64,000 nucleotides of DNA from Ophiura sarsii (lineage: Eukaryota; Echinodermata; Ophiuroidea; Amphilepidida; Ophiuridae). The stretch's first letter is position 1; each line of letters opens with the position of its first letter. The position numbers were made by a program, and so were the translations under genes. The notes beneath the pieces are model-generated. The model was not told where the DNA came from. It saw only the letters and a program-made list of their open reading frames with translations, and did no database searches. Of the stretch, positions 1 to 10,550 are shown piece after piece. The DNA lies in NCBI GenBank assembly GCA_035610835.1, contig CM069448.1:6077607-6141606 (forward strand), in the 5' to 3' direction.

Positions 1-31
1 GAGACCATGAAGAAGTGAAGATGATGTGATA

Positions 32-615
32 GGGCCAGTCACACCATGGCGTATGGCATGTAGCCTACGTATGCCGACGTATACAAAAAATAGCTCGAAA
101 TTGCCAGAGTCCAAAAACGTCCTACTTCCCAACGAATTGCATATGGGCCTGTCACACCATAGCGTATCGCCTGAAAGTATGCCGATGTATACACAAAATA
201 GCTCGAAAATTGTCAGAGTCCAAGAACATCTAACTTCCCAACGAATTGCAATATTTTGGTTTTTATCAATGCTAAATAGCTATTTTCAGCCGACGTACAT
301 CAACGTAAACCAACTTACGAGTGACTTACCTCTAACGTATTTCAGCGTATGTCAATGTATGTCTAACGTACCACGCTTACCGGGAACTTATGATGAACGT
401 ATTAAGCACACGTTAAGTACGCCGAGGAATTTTAAACATGCTGAATAATTTTTCGCGGGCTCGACGTGTTCCAAATTTCCACAGCGTATTACAGCGTCCT
501 CTTAACGTAAATGACCTATCCTCAACTTATATCAGCGTACACCGACGTACACCATCGTATTTTCGATATTTTCGTTGGCATACGTTCAGGCGATACGCCA
601 TGGTGTGACAGGCCC
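32..615. mobile_element. Non-autonomous TIR element with a tandemly duplicated left end
   Basis: The 38 bases at 145-182 are an almost perfect inverted match to 578-615 (left end begins GGGCCTGTCACACCAT, right end finishes ATGGTGTGACAGGCCC). The left end is present twice: 32-143 and 145-257 are direct copies about 113 bp apart, each carrying TIR, then AATAGCTCGAAA, then TTCCCAACGAATTGCA. The interior holds many short words of the form ACGTA/GCGTA, as expected of subterminal transposase-binding repeats. No transposase is encoded; the 140-codon frame across it is an accident of repeat sequence. Superfamily not assigned, because no target-site duplication is evident. Confidence 0.7.
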
Positions 616-639
616 CTTACAGGAGAGTACACCCAACTG

Positions 640-1250
640 TCCGATCACATCAGCCACACGTTACCTCTATTCACTACAATATGACAGGGTCTTAATCCAG
701 TGATCACTATGAGCGTGTTTCTACTGGGGCACTGCAAAAAGTAAACGCTAAGATTCAATCGGTAAGTTTTTAATCCCCCTGTTTCTACTCGCGAAAAGTT
801 GCCGCTAAGTTCATCGATCCTAGTCGATGGGCCACGACATTTGACCTTTTGTAATACCAAACAATGCCACCGCACCTGAAAAAAGATTGCTTCACAATAT
901 CTTACTATAATTCACCGTATGTTGTATGTATGTATCCATAAGGCTTTCTCATTTTGCGTCTAAAAGCCGTGAACGTTGCACTGATAAAAGATGATTATAA
1001 TGTGAGTGTAATAAGCTATAAATGGCTGAAAACCGTACAGAATTGACCGAGATATGAGCAAAAGAGTAAAATCCAGGACCTTTTCAGACTGTTTTCTACG
1101 GGCCATGTTTGTTTATTTTGTGCGTACTGCAACCATGCAGTCGAGCGCGTAACACATTACGCGTTGTATTGCGCCATGCAAAATAAACGCTCACACGCAC
1201 TACACCCACGCACCCTACACACGCGGGCGGACAAATATTGGAGAAATACG
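640..1250. other. No recognisable feature
   Basis: Mixed-composition sequence with two short open frames on the minus strand that resemble no family I know. No inverted or tandem structure seen. Confidence 0.4.
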
Positions 1251-1254
1251 CTGC

Positions 1255-1965
1255 GCTACGGGAGTTGATTAATTTAGCTTGAAGGTGTATAAGCACGGGG
1301 CGGGCGGTAGGGGCGGCGGGCGAGGGACGGCAGGGGGATGCCGGGCGGGGGCGAGTGGAGGCCATGAACTAATGAGGGTTGGGAGTCAGGGGGTTACTGA
1401 AGAACGCTACGGGAGTTGGTTAATTTAGGCCTTGAAGGTTTTGATAAGCACGGGGCGGGCGGGGCAAGGGGAGGTCATGAAGTAATGAGGTTGTGGGGGG
1501 GGGGGGGGGGGGGTTAATGAAGAAATGTGATGCTTACTTGCGTAACACTATAAGTGGAGCTTGGGGAGATGGTTAAGGTTTAGGCCTTGGGTGTTGAGCC
1601 ACGGGGCGGGGGCGGAGACGGGGAACAGGGAGGGGAATGGCGGGGACGGTTGGGGTGGCGGGCTGGGCGAGGGGGTCTAATGAAGAAGTGTGGTTTGGGA
1701 GGCACGGCCTTGGGGTTGAGATATGCCACGGGCGGGCGGGGCGGGGGCGGTGACGAATGGGGTTGTGTGTAATGATGTAATTTGGTTTGAGAGGCAGGGT
1801 GTTAATGAAGAAATGTGATGCTAAATCGCGTAACGGATATGCCACGGAGCGGGGGTGGGTCGGGGGAAGGGCGGGGGAAGGGCGGGGAGTGACTGGTGGG
1901 GTACGGGATATAGTTAAGGTTTAGGCCTTGGAGTTGAAATATGCCACGGGGCGTGGGCAGGCGGG
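1255..1965 (+). repeat. G-rich minisatellite with poly-G run
   Basis: A degenerate tandem array in which the words GGTTAAGGTTTAGGCCTTGG, GATATGCCACGGGGCGGG and TTAATGAAGAAATGTGATG recur at about 1255, 1390, 1570, 1700, 1830 and 1910. The plus strand is extremely G-rich, with a run of about 18 G near 1496-1513 and many GGGG/GGCGGGG blocks. It should have strong G-quadruplex potential on the plus strand and i-motif potential on the minus strand. The open frames within it are composition artefacts. Confidence 0.75.
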
Positions 1966-2132
1966 AGTCGTTTTAAAAAAATTAATTGAAATTTGAAAAC
2001 TTTTAAATTATACAAAACCTTTTGATTTAAAACAAAAATGTTTTAAATATTGTTCTATTCCTATGTGTAAATTTTCCAACACTTATATGTTGTTTTCATT
2101 TTGTAGGTGTTCTATCTGGTAGGCCCTACTCC

Positions 2133-2172
2133 CTAGCGGGAGAGCCCGTCCGAAGGACGGGCGTTCCGCTAG
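2133..2172. other. 40-nt GC-rich perfect-stem hairpin
   Basis: CTAGCGG (2133-2139) pairs with CCGCTAG (2166-2172), and after a 3-nt internal loop GCCCGTCC pairs with GGACGGGC around a GAA loop. The stem stands out from AT-rich flanks. It could be the end or centre of a decayed mobile element or a short structured RNA; nothing in the sequence decides. Confidence 0.6.
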
Positions 2173-2639
2173 TATGTATAACCCAGCGTAACACGATTCA
2201 CGGCACAAACCGCTAAGATTAATCGCCTTTTTTGTTTCTATTATGTTTATTGCCGATTCTTACCGGTTCCAAACCTGTTTGTGAAAGTTTTTGGGACTAC
2301 CAAAAATACCGATAATTAGCGGGTTCTGCCTGTTTCGACTGGGCAAACTTACCGTTTATTAGCGGTTTCTTCCTTAGTAGAAACACTCTCTATGATCACT
2401 GAAATCAGTGTTTTGGTTTTACGACGAGAGTTTTAAGAACGTATTTATTACCTCATAAGTTCCATTTGTTGTTGTTGACCGTGTGTCACTAGCGAACGAC
2501 AAACTTACACGAATGTACACCTACATTTCCAAAATGTTGGGCACAAGTTAACTCTATTCGCTATGTTATAGGGCCTTTAAATATTAACATTTACGATGTA
2601 CAATTCAAAAATGGTGCTCTTTTTCTGCGGAAGCTCCCC

Positions 2640-2730
2640 TCATGAGTAAAGTAGCATTAAGCCGTGATGGGTATCTAATGCGTCAATGAAACAGCGGGAA
2701 ACTCAGATTATCGTAACCTTTAGCTATTGG
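2640..2730. repeat. Dispersed repeat module d, copy 1
   Basis: The stretch with AAAGTAGCATTAAGCC, a run of variable sequence, then ACAGCGGGAA and GTAACCTTTAGCTATTGGC aligns by eye with 24940-25110, 39235-39320 and 42330-42420. It is one of several modules shared by separate parts of the window. Confidence 0.45.
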
Positions 2731-2874
2731 CTGCAAGTCTGACATTCTTCCAAAATTAATTCCAAGTCAAGGATTGGCCCTGGCACATTTAACACCTGGA
2801 ATTCTATTACTATTGGATAAGAAACTCTTATATTGCTAATGTGTAAATAACAGGTCCTATTCAATAGCGCCATA

Positions 2875-3727
2875 CAGGGTGAGTCAAAATAGTCAGGTCC
2901 CGATTTTAAAAGATCAAGAAAAATACTTCTTGTACAAAATTGGTAATTGTTTTCATTGTTTATGAGAGTAGACATACTTCTTCATACCTGGTAATGTTTT
3001 CACGACAAAATCATATTCCACGCCAGATTTACAACATATTTACGAAAAAGACGCGTTATCCAAAGTGTTCCAAGTTTGGTGATGGGTGTTAATTCTAATG
3101 TAATACGATTTATTCATACAACACAACACACTGTATAACTGTTGCAATTTATACCAAAAAATCATGTTTTTTTGTTGAATCTCTGATAAATTAAACGACA
3201 TTGCACGCAAAGCATTTAAATATATTATAATATAACTCAGTATTGCACAAATATATTCATCAGAATGGACTATGCACTATGCCTGGTTAGTTGCTAAAGC
3301 ACAAACTGTTTAAAGATATAAGATCTGTTTTCTCTCAGACTTTTTCTCAACATTTTGTTAAACTCAATAATGTTTGTCATAGGCTATCTCTGATTGCATG
3401 AAAACTATTGAAAACATAACCGCAAAGACAATAGAATCTCCTTTCCAATTGTAATTGCTGTGAATACCAACACGCCTTTGATTGACTTATTCAAAAGGCG
3501 CGCGTTAAACGGTAACATCCATAAGGATCCCTTAGATAAGTTGGAACAGATTTTATTTCACAGAATTTATATAGAAAAATTATCATATCTCCCGTTTCGA
3601 ATAACCAATTTGAATGAAATAAAATTTAGGTTATAGCTAGTAATGCCACCTTGCTAGCAAAGTGGCATTGCTAGGCAAGTCATTAAAAAATCGGTGAAAT
3701 CGGGACCTGACTATTTTGACTCACCCT
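2875..3727. mobile_element. Mariner/Tc1-like non-autonomous element
   Basis: Left end CAGGGTGAGTCAAAATAGTC (2875) continuing AGGTCCCGATTT is repeated inverted at about 3695-3727, which reads AAATCGGGACCTGACTATTT and then TGACTCACCCT. The TIRs are about 31 bp and TA lies next to each end, as expected for the TA-targeting Tc1/mariner superfamily, whose members often begin CAGGGTG. The 850-bp interior has no DDE transposase, so this is a deletion derivative or MITE. A near-perfect palindrome lies at 3637-3674 just inside the right TIR. Confidence 0.75.
3637..3674. other. Near-perfect 38-bp palindrome inside the mariner-like element
   Basis: Arms of about 17 bp (CTAGTAATGCCACCTTG and its imperfect complement) meet at TTGCTAGCAA. 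Located close to the right TIR of the enclosing element. It may be a subterminal structure or the trace of a small foldback insertion. Confidence 0.5.
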
Positions 3728-4047
3728 ATATATCAGTGTGCTTTCCAACGAGTTAAGGTTACGTCATGGGTACGTAAGCGGTGATTCGTCAACAGCCTTC
3801 CGATGTAAAGATACAAACAACGATGCTGTGGTGTATTTTCAAATGAAAGTGACCAAATGAATTTCAAATGTATACAACAAACAATGGAACGTACTCAAAT
3901 TACTCATATGCCAGGCTTCAAAAACCGTCAAGCGCGTAATTTTTATCATACCTTGCGTTATTGTTCGGGATTTTCTCTAGCAATTCCGAGTTTCTAATCC
4001 CTTAAGTGTACCAGATGATAGACTAGACACTGCAGAGATGAATAATT

Positions 4048-4310
4048 GAAGATATTTGGCTGTCTGCCTCTGACAAACATAAGAAGACCATTGGTGAATT
4101 GACTCTGTCTGGCTATGATTTTTTTCATGTCTCCCACCAAGGTCAAAGTGGTGGAGGTGTTGCCATCATTCATAAGGAATCCATATCCAGAACATCTTGT
4201 AGCCAGTACCAAGCATCTTTTTTGAAAGCCACTGCTGTGATCTTACTTTTAAAGGTCACTTATCTCCTGTTAAACTTGTTATTTTATACCCTAGCATTTG
4301 TCTCAACATG
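4048..4310 (+). pseudogene. CR1-like LINE endonuclease domain fragment
   Basis: Reading from 4048 in plus frame gives EDIWLSAS, then TLSGYDFFHVSHQGQSGGGV, AIIHKESIS and RTSCSQYQAS. This is the pattern of the APE-type endonuclease of non-LTR retrotransposons: an E-T-W-L-like block, then G-Y-x-x-x-x-x-x-x-x-x-x-x-G-G-G-V-A-I. At about 4218 the frame breaks; the adjacent frame continues with LTFKGHLSPVKLVIL, the next family block. Reverse transcriptase does not follow, so this is an isolated, frameshifted fragment. The clade call (CR1-like) is from the look of the motif and is moderate; that it is a LINE endonuclease is fairly secure. Confidence 0.7.
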
Positions 4311-4369
4311 AACAACCAGTAGTTTCATTTTCAGTAGTCATTGTGTTTTATCCACTTTAGTCAACGATA

Positions 4370-4560
4370 TCTGACGACGGGGTGCGTCGTCATGGTCCGT
4401 CAGAATCCACCAATGGTGCGTCAAAAATTGACTGAGGGTGCGTATTTGGATGACAAGGTCCGTCGTTTTTGACACAGGGGTGCGTCATGGTATATGAGAA
4501 ACTGACGCACCTCGGTAAAGTGACGCACCATTCCCGGAGGTCGTATAGTGCGTAATACAA
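4370..4560. repeat. Cluster of GGTGCGTCA / TGACGCACC words
   Basis: About eight copies or near-copies of GGTGCGTC(A/G) lie in about 190 bp, at first in plus orientation (GGGGTGCGTCGTC, GGTCCGTCAG, GGTGCGTCAA, GGGTGCGTAT, GGTCCGTCG, GGGTGCGTCATGG) and then inverted (TGACGCACCTCG, TGACGCACCATT). The switch of orientation is typical of subterminal repeats in a foldback element. The core TGACGCA also resembles bZIP/CRE-type sites, which is inference only. Confidence 0.6.
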
Positions 4561-4663
4561 CTGATATGCGCATTAGGAGCTCGTTGCCCGCTCTTTCCTA
4601 GTCTAGAGAATGATTAGGTGGGTAATACTATTCATAGGGAAATCTTAAGATATTTCAAGCTGT

Positions 4664-4732
4664 TTCCGTGGCTCAATTTGATAATTGCCGGACTGCCAGG
4701 CAGATGAACCGGGTTCGATTCCCGGCGCGGTT
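4664..4732 (+). repeat. tRNA-derived repeat (SINE head or tRNA pseudogene)
   Basis: An internal A-box-like stretch (TGGCTCAATTTGATA) precedes a perfect T-arm, CCGGGTTCGATTCCCGG, containing the pol III B box GGTTCGATTCC. The putative acceptor arms TTCCGTG and CGCGGTT pair at five of seven positions, and a loop CTGCCAG would give anticodon GCC (Gly). The anticodon stem does not pair properly, so I do not call a functional tRNA. A tRNA-derived SINE head is the more likely reading. Confidence 0.5.
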
Positions 4733-4799
4733 TGACTGCTCCTATTCCCTAATTGGACCTGTTTTTCTCCCCTGATAACTGTATTCCCGAAAACACGCA

Positions 4800-4930
4800 C
4801 GGGGACGTATGGTTAATACATATAATGAGTTGATATATATCATATCACATTACGGTCATTTCCAATCTACAGAAAAGACAACAAACATCAGTCTTAATTA
4901 CCTATCAATGTCGTTAATAAATACCTACGT
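4800..4930. repeat. Dispersed repeat module h, copy 1
   Basis: Contains GACAACAAACATCAGTCTTA followed by ATTACCTATCAATGTCG, matching 43760-43870 (GACAACAAACACCAGTCTCA, ATTACTATCAATGTCGG). Confidence 0.55.
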
Positions 4931-5616
4931 GCACCCACGATGATTTCCCACCATTTGTAAGAACTTACTTCCACAGACAAGTAAAGCTGACAAGCTGTGT
5001 TTATGGGCATGCGTGGAGATTGTGCCAGATTTATTATGTTATAACATGTATAACATGAACTATTTGAAATGATTAATTGTTGGCTCTGCGATTACATTAA
5101 ATATAAATCAAGTAGAGTTTGGGTATTTGTTTCTTCAAATAGACAAAGGCGACAATTTGATGACTGAGATATGTCATTAAAATGTATTAGCGATGATTCA
5201 AAGATAAAGACCAAGTAAATAATTTCCAAAGACACAATACATTAAAATAATTGCATCAATGATCGGTCTGGTTTGAACGAAAAATGGATGAAATGTAGAG
5301 AAAAGTGTACTTATTGTTTCCGCACCACTAAGTCCGTATAGCAAAACAAATACATATGGCTCATATGCATTTAAGTGACCTTAAGACTTACAAGACTGTC
5401 GGCGAAGCCATATTTGGCGACTATCGAATAAGTTTACGTACAAGTCACTTATACGTAAAAGCTATAAGTACAATGATGGCTATCATAAATGTCTTTGAAA
5501 GGCGAATAAGCCCCTTCTTTAGGTACACCACCACAAGCCAGATGATATCTGTATATAATGCCATGGTCCAGCTAGAAGGTTATTACAGAGATTTAAGTGT
5601 CAGTCAGTGAGATATA

Positions 5617-6390
5617 AGTCCAATCTTTCAGTATATTGCATTGACACCGAGTATATTGACGGGAAATGTGTAACGCGATCTTATTGTATTTTTACACTGT
5701 TATCTAAACGCACATTGAGTGATGCACTTGTCTCATATGATAATGAACAAACCAGATTTCTAAACCTAAACATTTACCCAATGTGATTTTGTCGCAATAA
5801 ATGTTGCTTTTCTGACCTTAGTGAGATATTGTTTGTGATATGCTATACCAACCAAAATTTCCCAAATCATTTACTTGGAACAAATCGGATCTACTGGGGA
5901 TATTCGTGTTCAAAGTCGTCCTAACTCCTGGTATAATTCCTGGTATTAATTAGCACGAAACCAGTTTCAATATCCAGGGCTTTTACGTGTCTTTAAGGTG
6001 AAGTCCAATCTTTCAGTGCCATTGAATTGACACCGAGTATATTGACGGGAAATGTGAAACGCGATCTTATTGTATTTTTTACACTGTAATCTAAACGCAC
6101 AGTGAGTGATGCACTTGTCTCATATGATAATGAAAAAACCAGATTTCTAAACCTAAACGTTTACCCAATGTGATTTTGTCGTAATAAATGTTGCTTTTCT
6201 GACCTTAGTGAGATGTTTTTTGAGATATGCTATACCAACCAAAGTTTCCAAATCAAAGACTTGGATCAACTCGGATCTACTGCTGATATTCGTGTTTAAA
6301 GTCGTCCTTAATCCCGTTGTAATTCCTGGTATTAATTAACATCGAAATCAGGTTCAATATCAAAGGCTTTGCGTGTGTTTAAGGGGGCTG
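5617..6390 (+). repeat. Tandem direct duplication, about 380 bp, two copies
   Basis: Copy 1 starts at about 5617 and copy 2 at about 6000. Both begin AAGTCCAATCTTTCAGT, run through GACACCGAGTATATTGACGG and GTGATGCACTTGTCTCATAT, and end in TAATTCCTGGTATTAATTA plus a degenerate tail. Similarity is high with small substitutions and indels. A more diverged third copy of the central part lies at 40420-40600. No coding potential is visible in either copy. Confidence 0.8.
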
Positions 6391-6405
6391 TGCATCTTCA
6401 GGTGC

Positions 6406-7047
6406 AGCCTCCGTAAAACTGCCGTAACTTTTGTCATTATTAAATTAATCTATATAAAAGTATACATTTGTTTGCAGTAAGTGTTCAATGAATCCAACCA
6501 TGATCATGAAATTGACCATTTTGGAAAAAATTATAAAAAACACGTGTTTTGACCCATTTTAGGTTCTGCAAAGATAACTCAAAATATATTTTGTCAAATG
6601 TTGTCAAACTAGTTTTATTAAATTCCTCATACAATTCACTAGGAATTATTTTTTGAATTATCGACCACAAATTACCAAAAATTTGATTTTTTTTTTAAAA
6701 CCAAAAATGGTGATTTTCACGATTTTGGAGGTAAAAATCACGTTATTTAGCACTTGTTGGTCTATAATTCAAATAAAATAAAGATTTTCAATAACAAAAA
6801 AACCGATTCCCAGGGAACTTTATGAGGAATATAATAAAACTAGTATGACAAAATTTGACACAATATATTTTGAGTTATCTTTGCAGAACCTAAAATGGGT
6901 CAAAAAACGTGTTTTTTATATATATTTTTCCAAAATGGTCAATTTCATGACCATGGTTGGATTCATTGAACCATTTCCTGCAAAAAAAGAATACTTTTAT
7001 ATAGATTAAATGAATAATGAAGAAGTTACGGCAGTTTTACGGAGGCT
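6406..7047. mobile_element. Foldback element (long inverted repeats), about 640 bp
   Basis: Arms of about 250 bp: 6406-6660 is inverted at 6785-7047. The outer ends are AGCCTCCGTAAAACTGCCG and CGGCAGTTTTACGGAGGCT; inner landmarks shared in opposite orientation include AAAATATATTTTG and GGTTCTGCAAAGATAACTC. The arms are diverged but continuous and the centre is AT-rich. No coding capacity, so a non-autonomous hairpin-type transposon. Target-site duplication not resolved. Confidence 0.8.
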
Positions 7048-7312
7048 AAACCGAAGGTGAGGTTGTTTCATATCGAGACTGTCCATATGTAACCCAACGC
7101 TAGCTGTAGACGTGTTACATTAATCGTTAGTAACAGGGTCGCTTCCCTTCAAAATGAATGCACATCTCTGTAATTGTACATACTATTTATACTATAATCG
7201 GACGACCACAAAAGGAATATACACCTAACACAAAAAGTTTCAGACCGGGTTCTTTGATGTAAGCTAATCCAAAAATCAAAAGACGGTACCACAAATTCAA
7301 GACAAACATTAA

Positions 7313-7669
7313 AGGTAGATGACCCGATCACATTCCGATTTTCAACTTGAAGTTTTCTATTCTACATGAAAGGTCATCCTTAAAAAAGTCGTGTTCCAAA
7401 GTTTGAGTTGCATAGCTCTAACGGTTCTTATTTTACACGCACAAGATGCTGTGAACTGTACCCATTGAGTAGTACACAAACTTTATCGGTGGTATACCAC
7501 CATTCGCGGTAATTCGACGTTATTTCATCGATTTCTCCGTAATTATACCGATTTAGGCCGTCAAATTTCAGTATGATGATGAGAAAAATACGAGCTTTCA
7601 TATGATATGAAAATCTCCGTATGTTTGAAATAATTCTGTGTTACGAAAATGTGATCGGGTCATCTACCT
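7313..7669. mobile_element. TTAA-flanked MITE, 357 bp
   Basis: TTAA at 7309-7312 and 7670-7673 brackets TIRs AGGTAGATGACCCGATCACA(TT) and its complement. A TTAA duplication is the signature of piggyBac and Kolobok elements. The AGG...CCT ends differ from the CCY ends usual in piggyBac, so Kolobok-like is somewhat favoured. No transposase. Confidence 0.8.
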
Positions 7670-7679
7670 TTAAATGAGC

Positions 7680-8330
7680 ATATTTCTTCTCCGTAGTTTG
7701 ACACCTCATCCATCAAAATCGAGTGGACAGTGTTGAAGTTATGATGGCTTAAATGACCGCAAATACCGGAAACGAAGTTGCGCTAAAATTGGGATTCTAT
7801 GTGATAACATTGCTTAGTGTGTGATTACGCAGTGAAAATGTGTGTGTAAAGAATTCCTGTCGATGCCTGGTAACCATTCATCTTGAATCCAGATACATTT
7901 ACTTGTTCATATAGCGCACAGTGGACAAAACAAATCAACATGTACATGTAGAAAACCAATTATAGTGCAACTTTGTTGTAGTTAGGCGTGGCTATTGAAA
8001 TCATCATAACTTTTAAAGTATTCATTCAATTTGTATGAATGAGGTATCAAACTGCAGAGTAGAAAATTGAATATTGCTCTTTTATTGTACATGTATATCT
8101 CGGATTTTTTGTACCAATCATTGATTTCGAATTGGCCAACATCAAAGCACCTGTCTTTGTCTATAATTGTTTTTGTTAACTATCATCCAAGTGAATCCAA
8201 CGAGCTACAGAAATCATCACTAGTCAAATGTAATTCAAATTCAAAACTCTTCCTTGGAACAAACAAAAAAAACCAAAACAACAATACAACACTATAATTC
8301 AAATAAATTCAACTATATAGCATTAATTCT
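7680..8330. other. No recognisable feature
   Basis: AT-rich single-copy-looking sequence; one 76-codon frame without recognisable motif. Confidence 0.35.
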
Positions 8331-8339
8331 TACCGGTAT

Positions 8340-8765
8340 GATAAAACTCGTCTTCTATGAAGATATATCCAATCCAAATTTTAAACTATATCCATTTGAA
8401 GACACGATTAGAGAAATATCTTTATATGAGCTCTATCTAACGTCAAACTGCCTTCTAGTACCGTGTTAACCCTGTTGTGAAGGGAGCCTGCTCTAGTATA
8501 TATCATACTAACCTACTGCGCATGTCCAATAATTATATCAAATATGCTAATAGAAGTACGCGTGCGCTGTTACAGAGATCTGTTGCACTCTCATATAAAG
8601 ATATTGAAAATAAACGAGTTTTACATTTCGATTTAATACGGGGAAGGAGAGAGCGAGAGCACGACCGAGAGAGGGCGTTGGATAAGGACATATTTATATT
8701 AGATTTGCTAACATTAAGCAGGATACACAGTGCTATTCACAAATATCTCAGCGGCATTGCTTAGT
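8340..8765. repeat. Dispersed repeat module f, copy 1
   Basis: Shares TCTTTATATGAGCTCTATCT and AACGTCAA...CTTCT, then TACTGCGCATG and GATCTGTTGCACTCTCATA, with 41185-41360. The part TTTGATTTAATACG-AG-AAAGGA-like also resembles 20735-20765. The open frames here do not keep a common reading frame between copies, so they are not treated as genes. Confidence 0.55.
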
Positions 8766-9002
8766 TATTCCGTCATATCGTGTTATGTTCAATAAACTGC
8801 CATTGTTAAAGGTGCATGTTGATCAGGTCACGCATAAGTACCAAACTGGTCGTTAAAATAACGACCTAGCGAAAGTAATCATATTTGCCTCGTTGCTTTA
8901 GCAGTCGGGTAACACGAATCTTTGTAAATAAAAGCGAGATCCAACCAAACGCATTATTGTGATCCGTCATGTATGTCTCGAAAGGATTAGGTGATTATTG
9001 TG

Positions 9003-9263
9003 GAAGTGACAGTCCAAAATGTAAGGTGAAGTCCGATTTTCATTTTGCCATTTTATTTTCTACACGCGGACCCATATACAGGTACATTATCGATTACCAG
9101 TAGTGCAATTGGGGGATGCATGCGGAGGTTAGACAGAAAACCGTATCGTTCCGATGGATCGATACGCCACACACACGCTACCTGTCATATTGCTCCCCCG
9201 TGTTGAAATTAAATATGTGAAAATTAAATTGTGACTTTACCTTACATTTTGGATTGTCACTTC
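9003..9263. mobile_element. Small MITE, 261 bp
   Basis: TIRs of about 38 bp: GAAGTGACAGTCCAAAATGT continuing AAGGTGAAGTC at 9003 and, inverted, GACTTTACCTTACATTTTGG then ATTGTCACTTC ending at 9263. No coding capacity. Family unknown. Confidence 0.75.
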
Positions 9264-9699
9264 AACGGATCCTAGCGTGCAATATCTCATATTAAAGAAC
9301 ATAAATTTCTCAACAACTTTATGATTTAATATTTTTAGGTAGGATATATATTTTTGTTGATAGTTGAAGGTCCATTTATCACCTGTAGAGTTACTTTTGT
9401 TGATGATTGTAAGTTAAAAGGTCGATCCTCAATGACTAATTGACATTTTAGATATTATTAATTTACATTTTGCTTTGTTTAAAAAAAATGTATACTGTGT
9501 CCTTTCATAGAATGAAAATGAATGGAGTGTACTTTACAATATGCGCCTTTAATAACGATGACATTAATCGATGAGTGAGGCTCTCGTAAGATGCACCGGG
9601 AGTGTCCGTGTATTTGCAATATGTCAGCAAGCCTACTTGTCTTTCAAGTCGTGCATAGATTATCTAGAGGTTGTCAGGGATGGAACAGCGTTGATGCGC

Positions 9700-10250
9700 C
9701 TCTTTGACCCTCGTCCTCCTGAGACGGTTTTGAAAACACTGTTAACTAAGAGACCCCCCCCCCCCCCCCTCCCTAAAAAAGTCAAAACCGAGATGCCGAT
9801 TATGCTTATTTGGGCAACCATGGTATAGCTAGAGTTGACATCTTTCCATACATATCAAAACAAGTATATACAAACATCCAACGCATGACGTCACAATGAG
9901 TCATTAAACATGGCCGACCTAAAAATCCCGACGTATTCATATATAGGCCAAAATAGAAATTGTCGCCAAAATATAAGCGAGGGAAATGGTGTTTCTAACA
10001 TAATATAAGATTCAGGACCATAAAAATAAAATATGTTTCAAAATGGCTATTTATAAAAATTGTAAGGTGGCAACCACCAACCCTCTTCCCTTGGACTTTG
10101 ACGGCTTACCTACCCCCGTGATGAACGCAAAGGATGTAAAAGCGATCACCTAGACGCCCTAGGTCACTGCTATTTGCGTTTTAGCGCAATTTACTGTCCC
10201 CTCCCCTCCCCCCCTTAGGAGGGTTAAAGCTCGTATTTGAATCGCAGTAG
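9700..10250. repeat. Dispersed repeat R1 with poly-C tracts, copy 1
   Basis: Shares with 19850-20420, in the same order: TGAGACG(A/G)TTTT, a poly-C run, ATACATA-rich DNA, ACGCATGACGTCACAATGA, AAACATGGCCGACCT, GAGGGAAATG(G/A)TGTTTCT, ATTGTAAGGT and GTTTTAGCGC. One poly-C tract sits at the same place in both copies (9757-9771 here). Nothing indicates a protein; the 85-codon frame reads through the C run as prolines. Confidence 0.7.
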
Positions 10251-10550
10251 TGCTGAGAAATTAATTCATTATCGAATACTTAGAAGGCACAATTATAATT
10301 CAAAGATAATACATCGTGCTAGTTTTGAGTGTAAACCGATGTTGCATCATAATTCAGGTTAACGGGTCATACAAGAAAAATGAAAATTGGGGGAAATTAC
10401 GGAATACAAAATAAGCAATATTATGTAAATTATGAAATCAAATCATCCAGATGATTCAACCTGTCCGTTATCATGCAATGTATCATTAGTATCGATATTC
10501 CTCGATGGCCCTTAACAAGCCTCATATTACTGTGGGTTATAAGACCGATA

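Noticed and set aside
4664..4732. Functional tRNA-Gly(GCC)
   Set aside because: T-arm and B box are good, but the anticodon stem does not pair and only five of seven acceptor pairs form.
9571..9828. 85-codon frame with a proline run
   Set aside because: The prolines are a poly-C tract and the homologous repeat at 19850 does not keep the frame.
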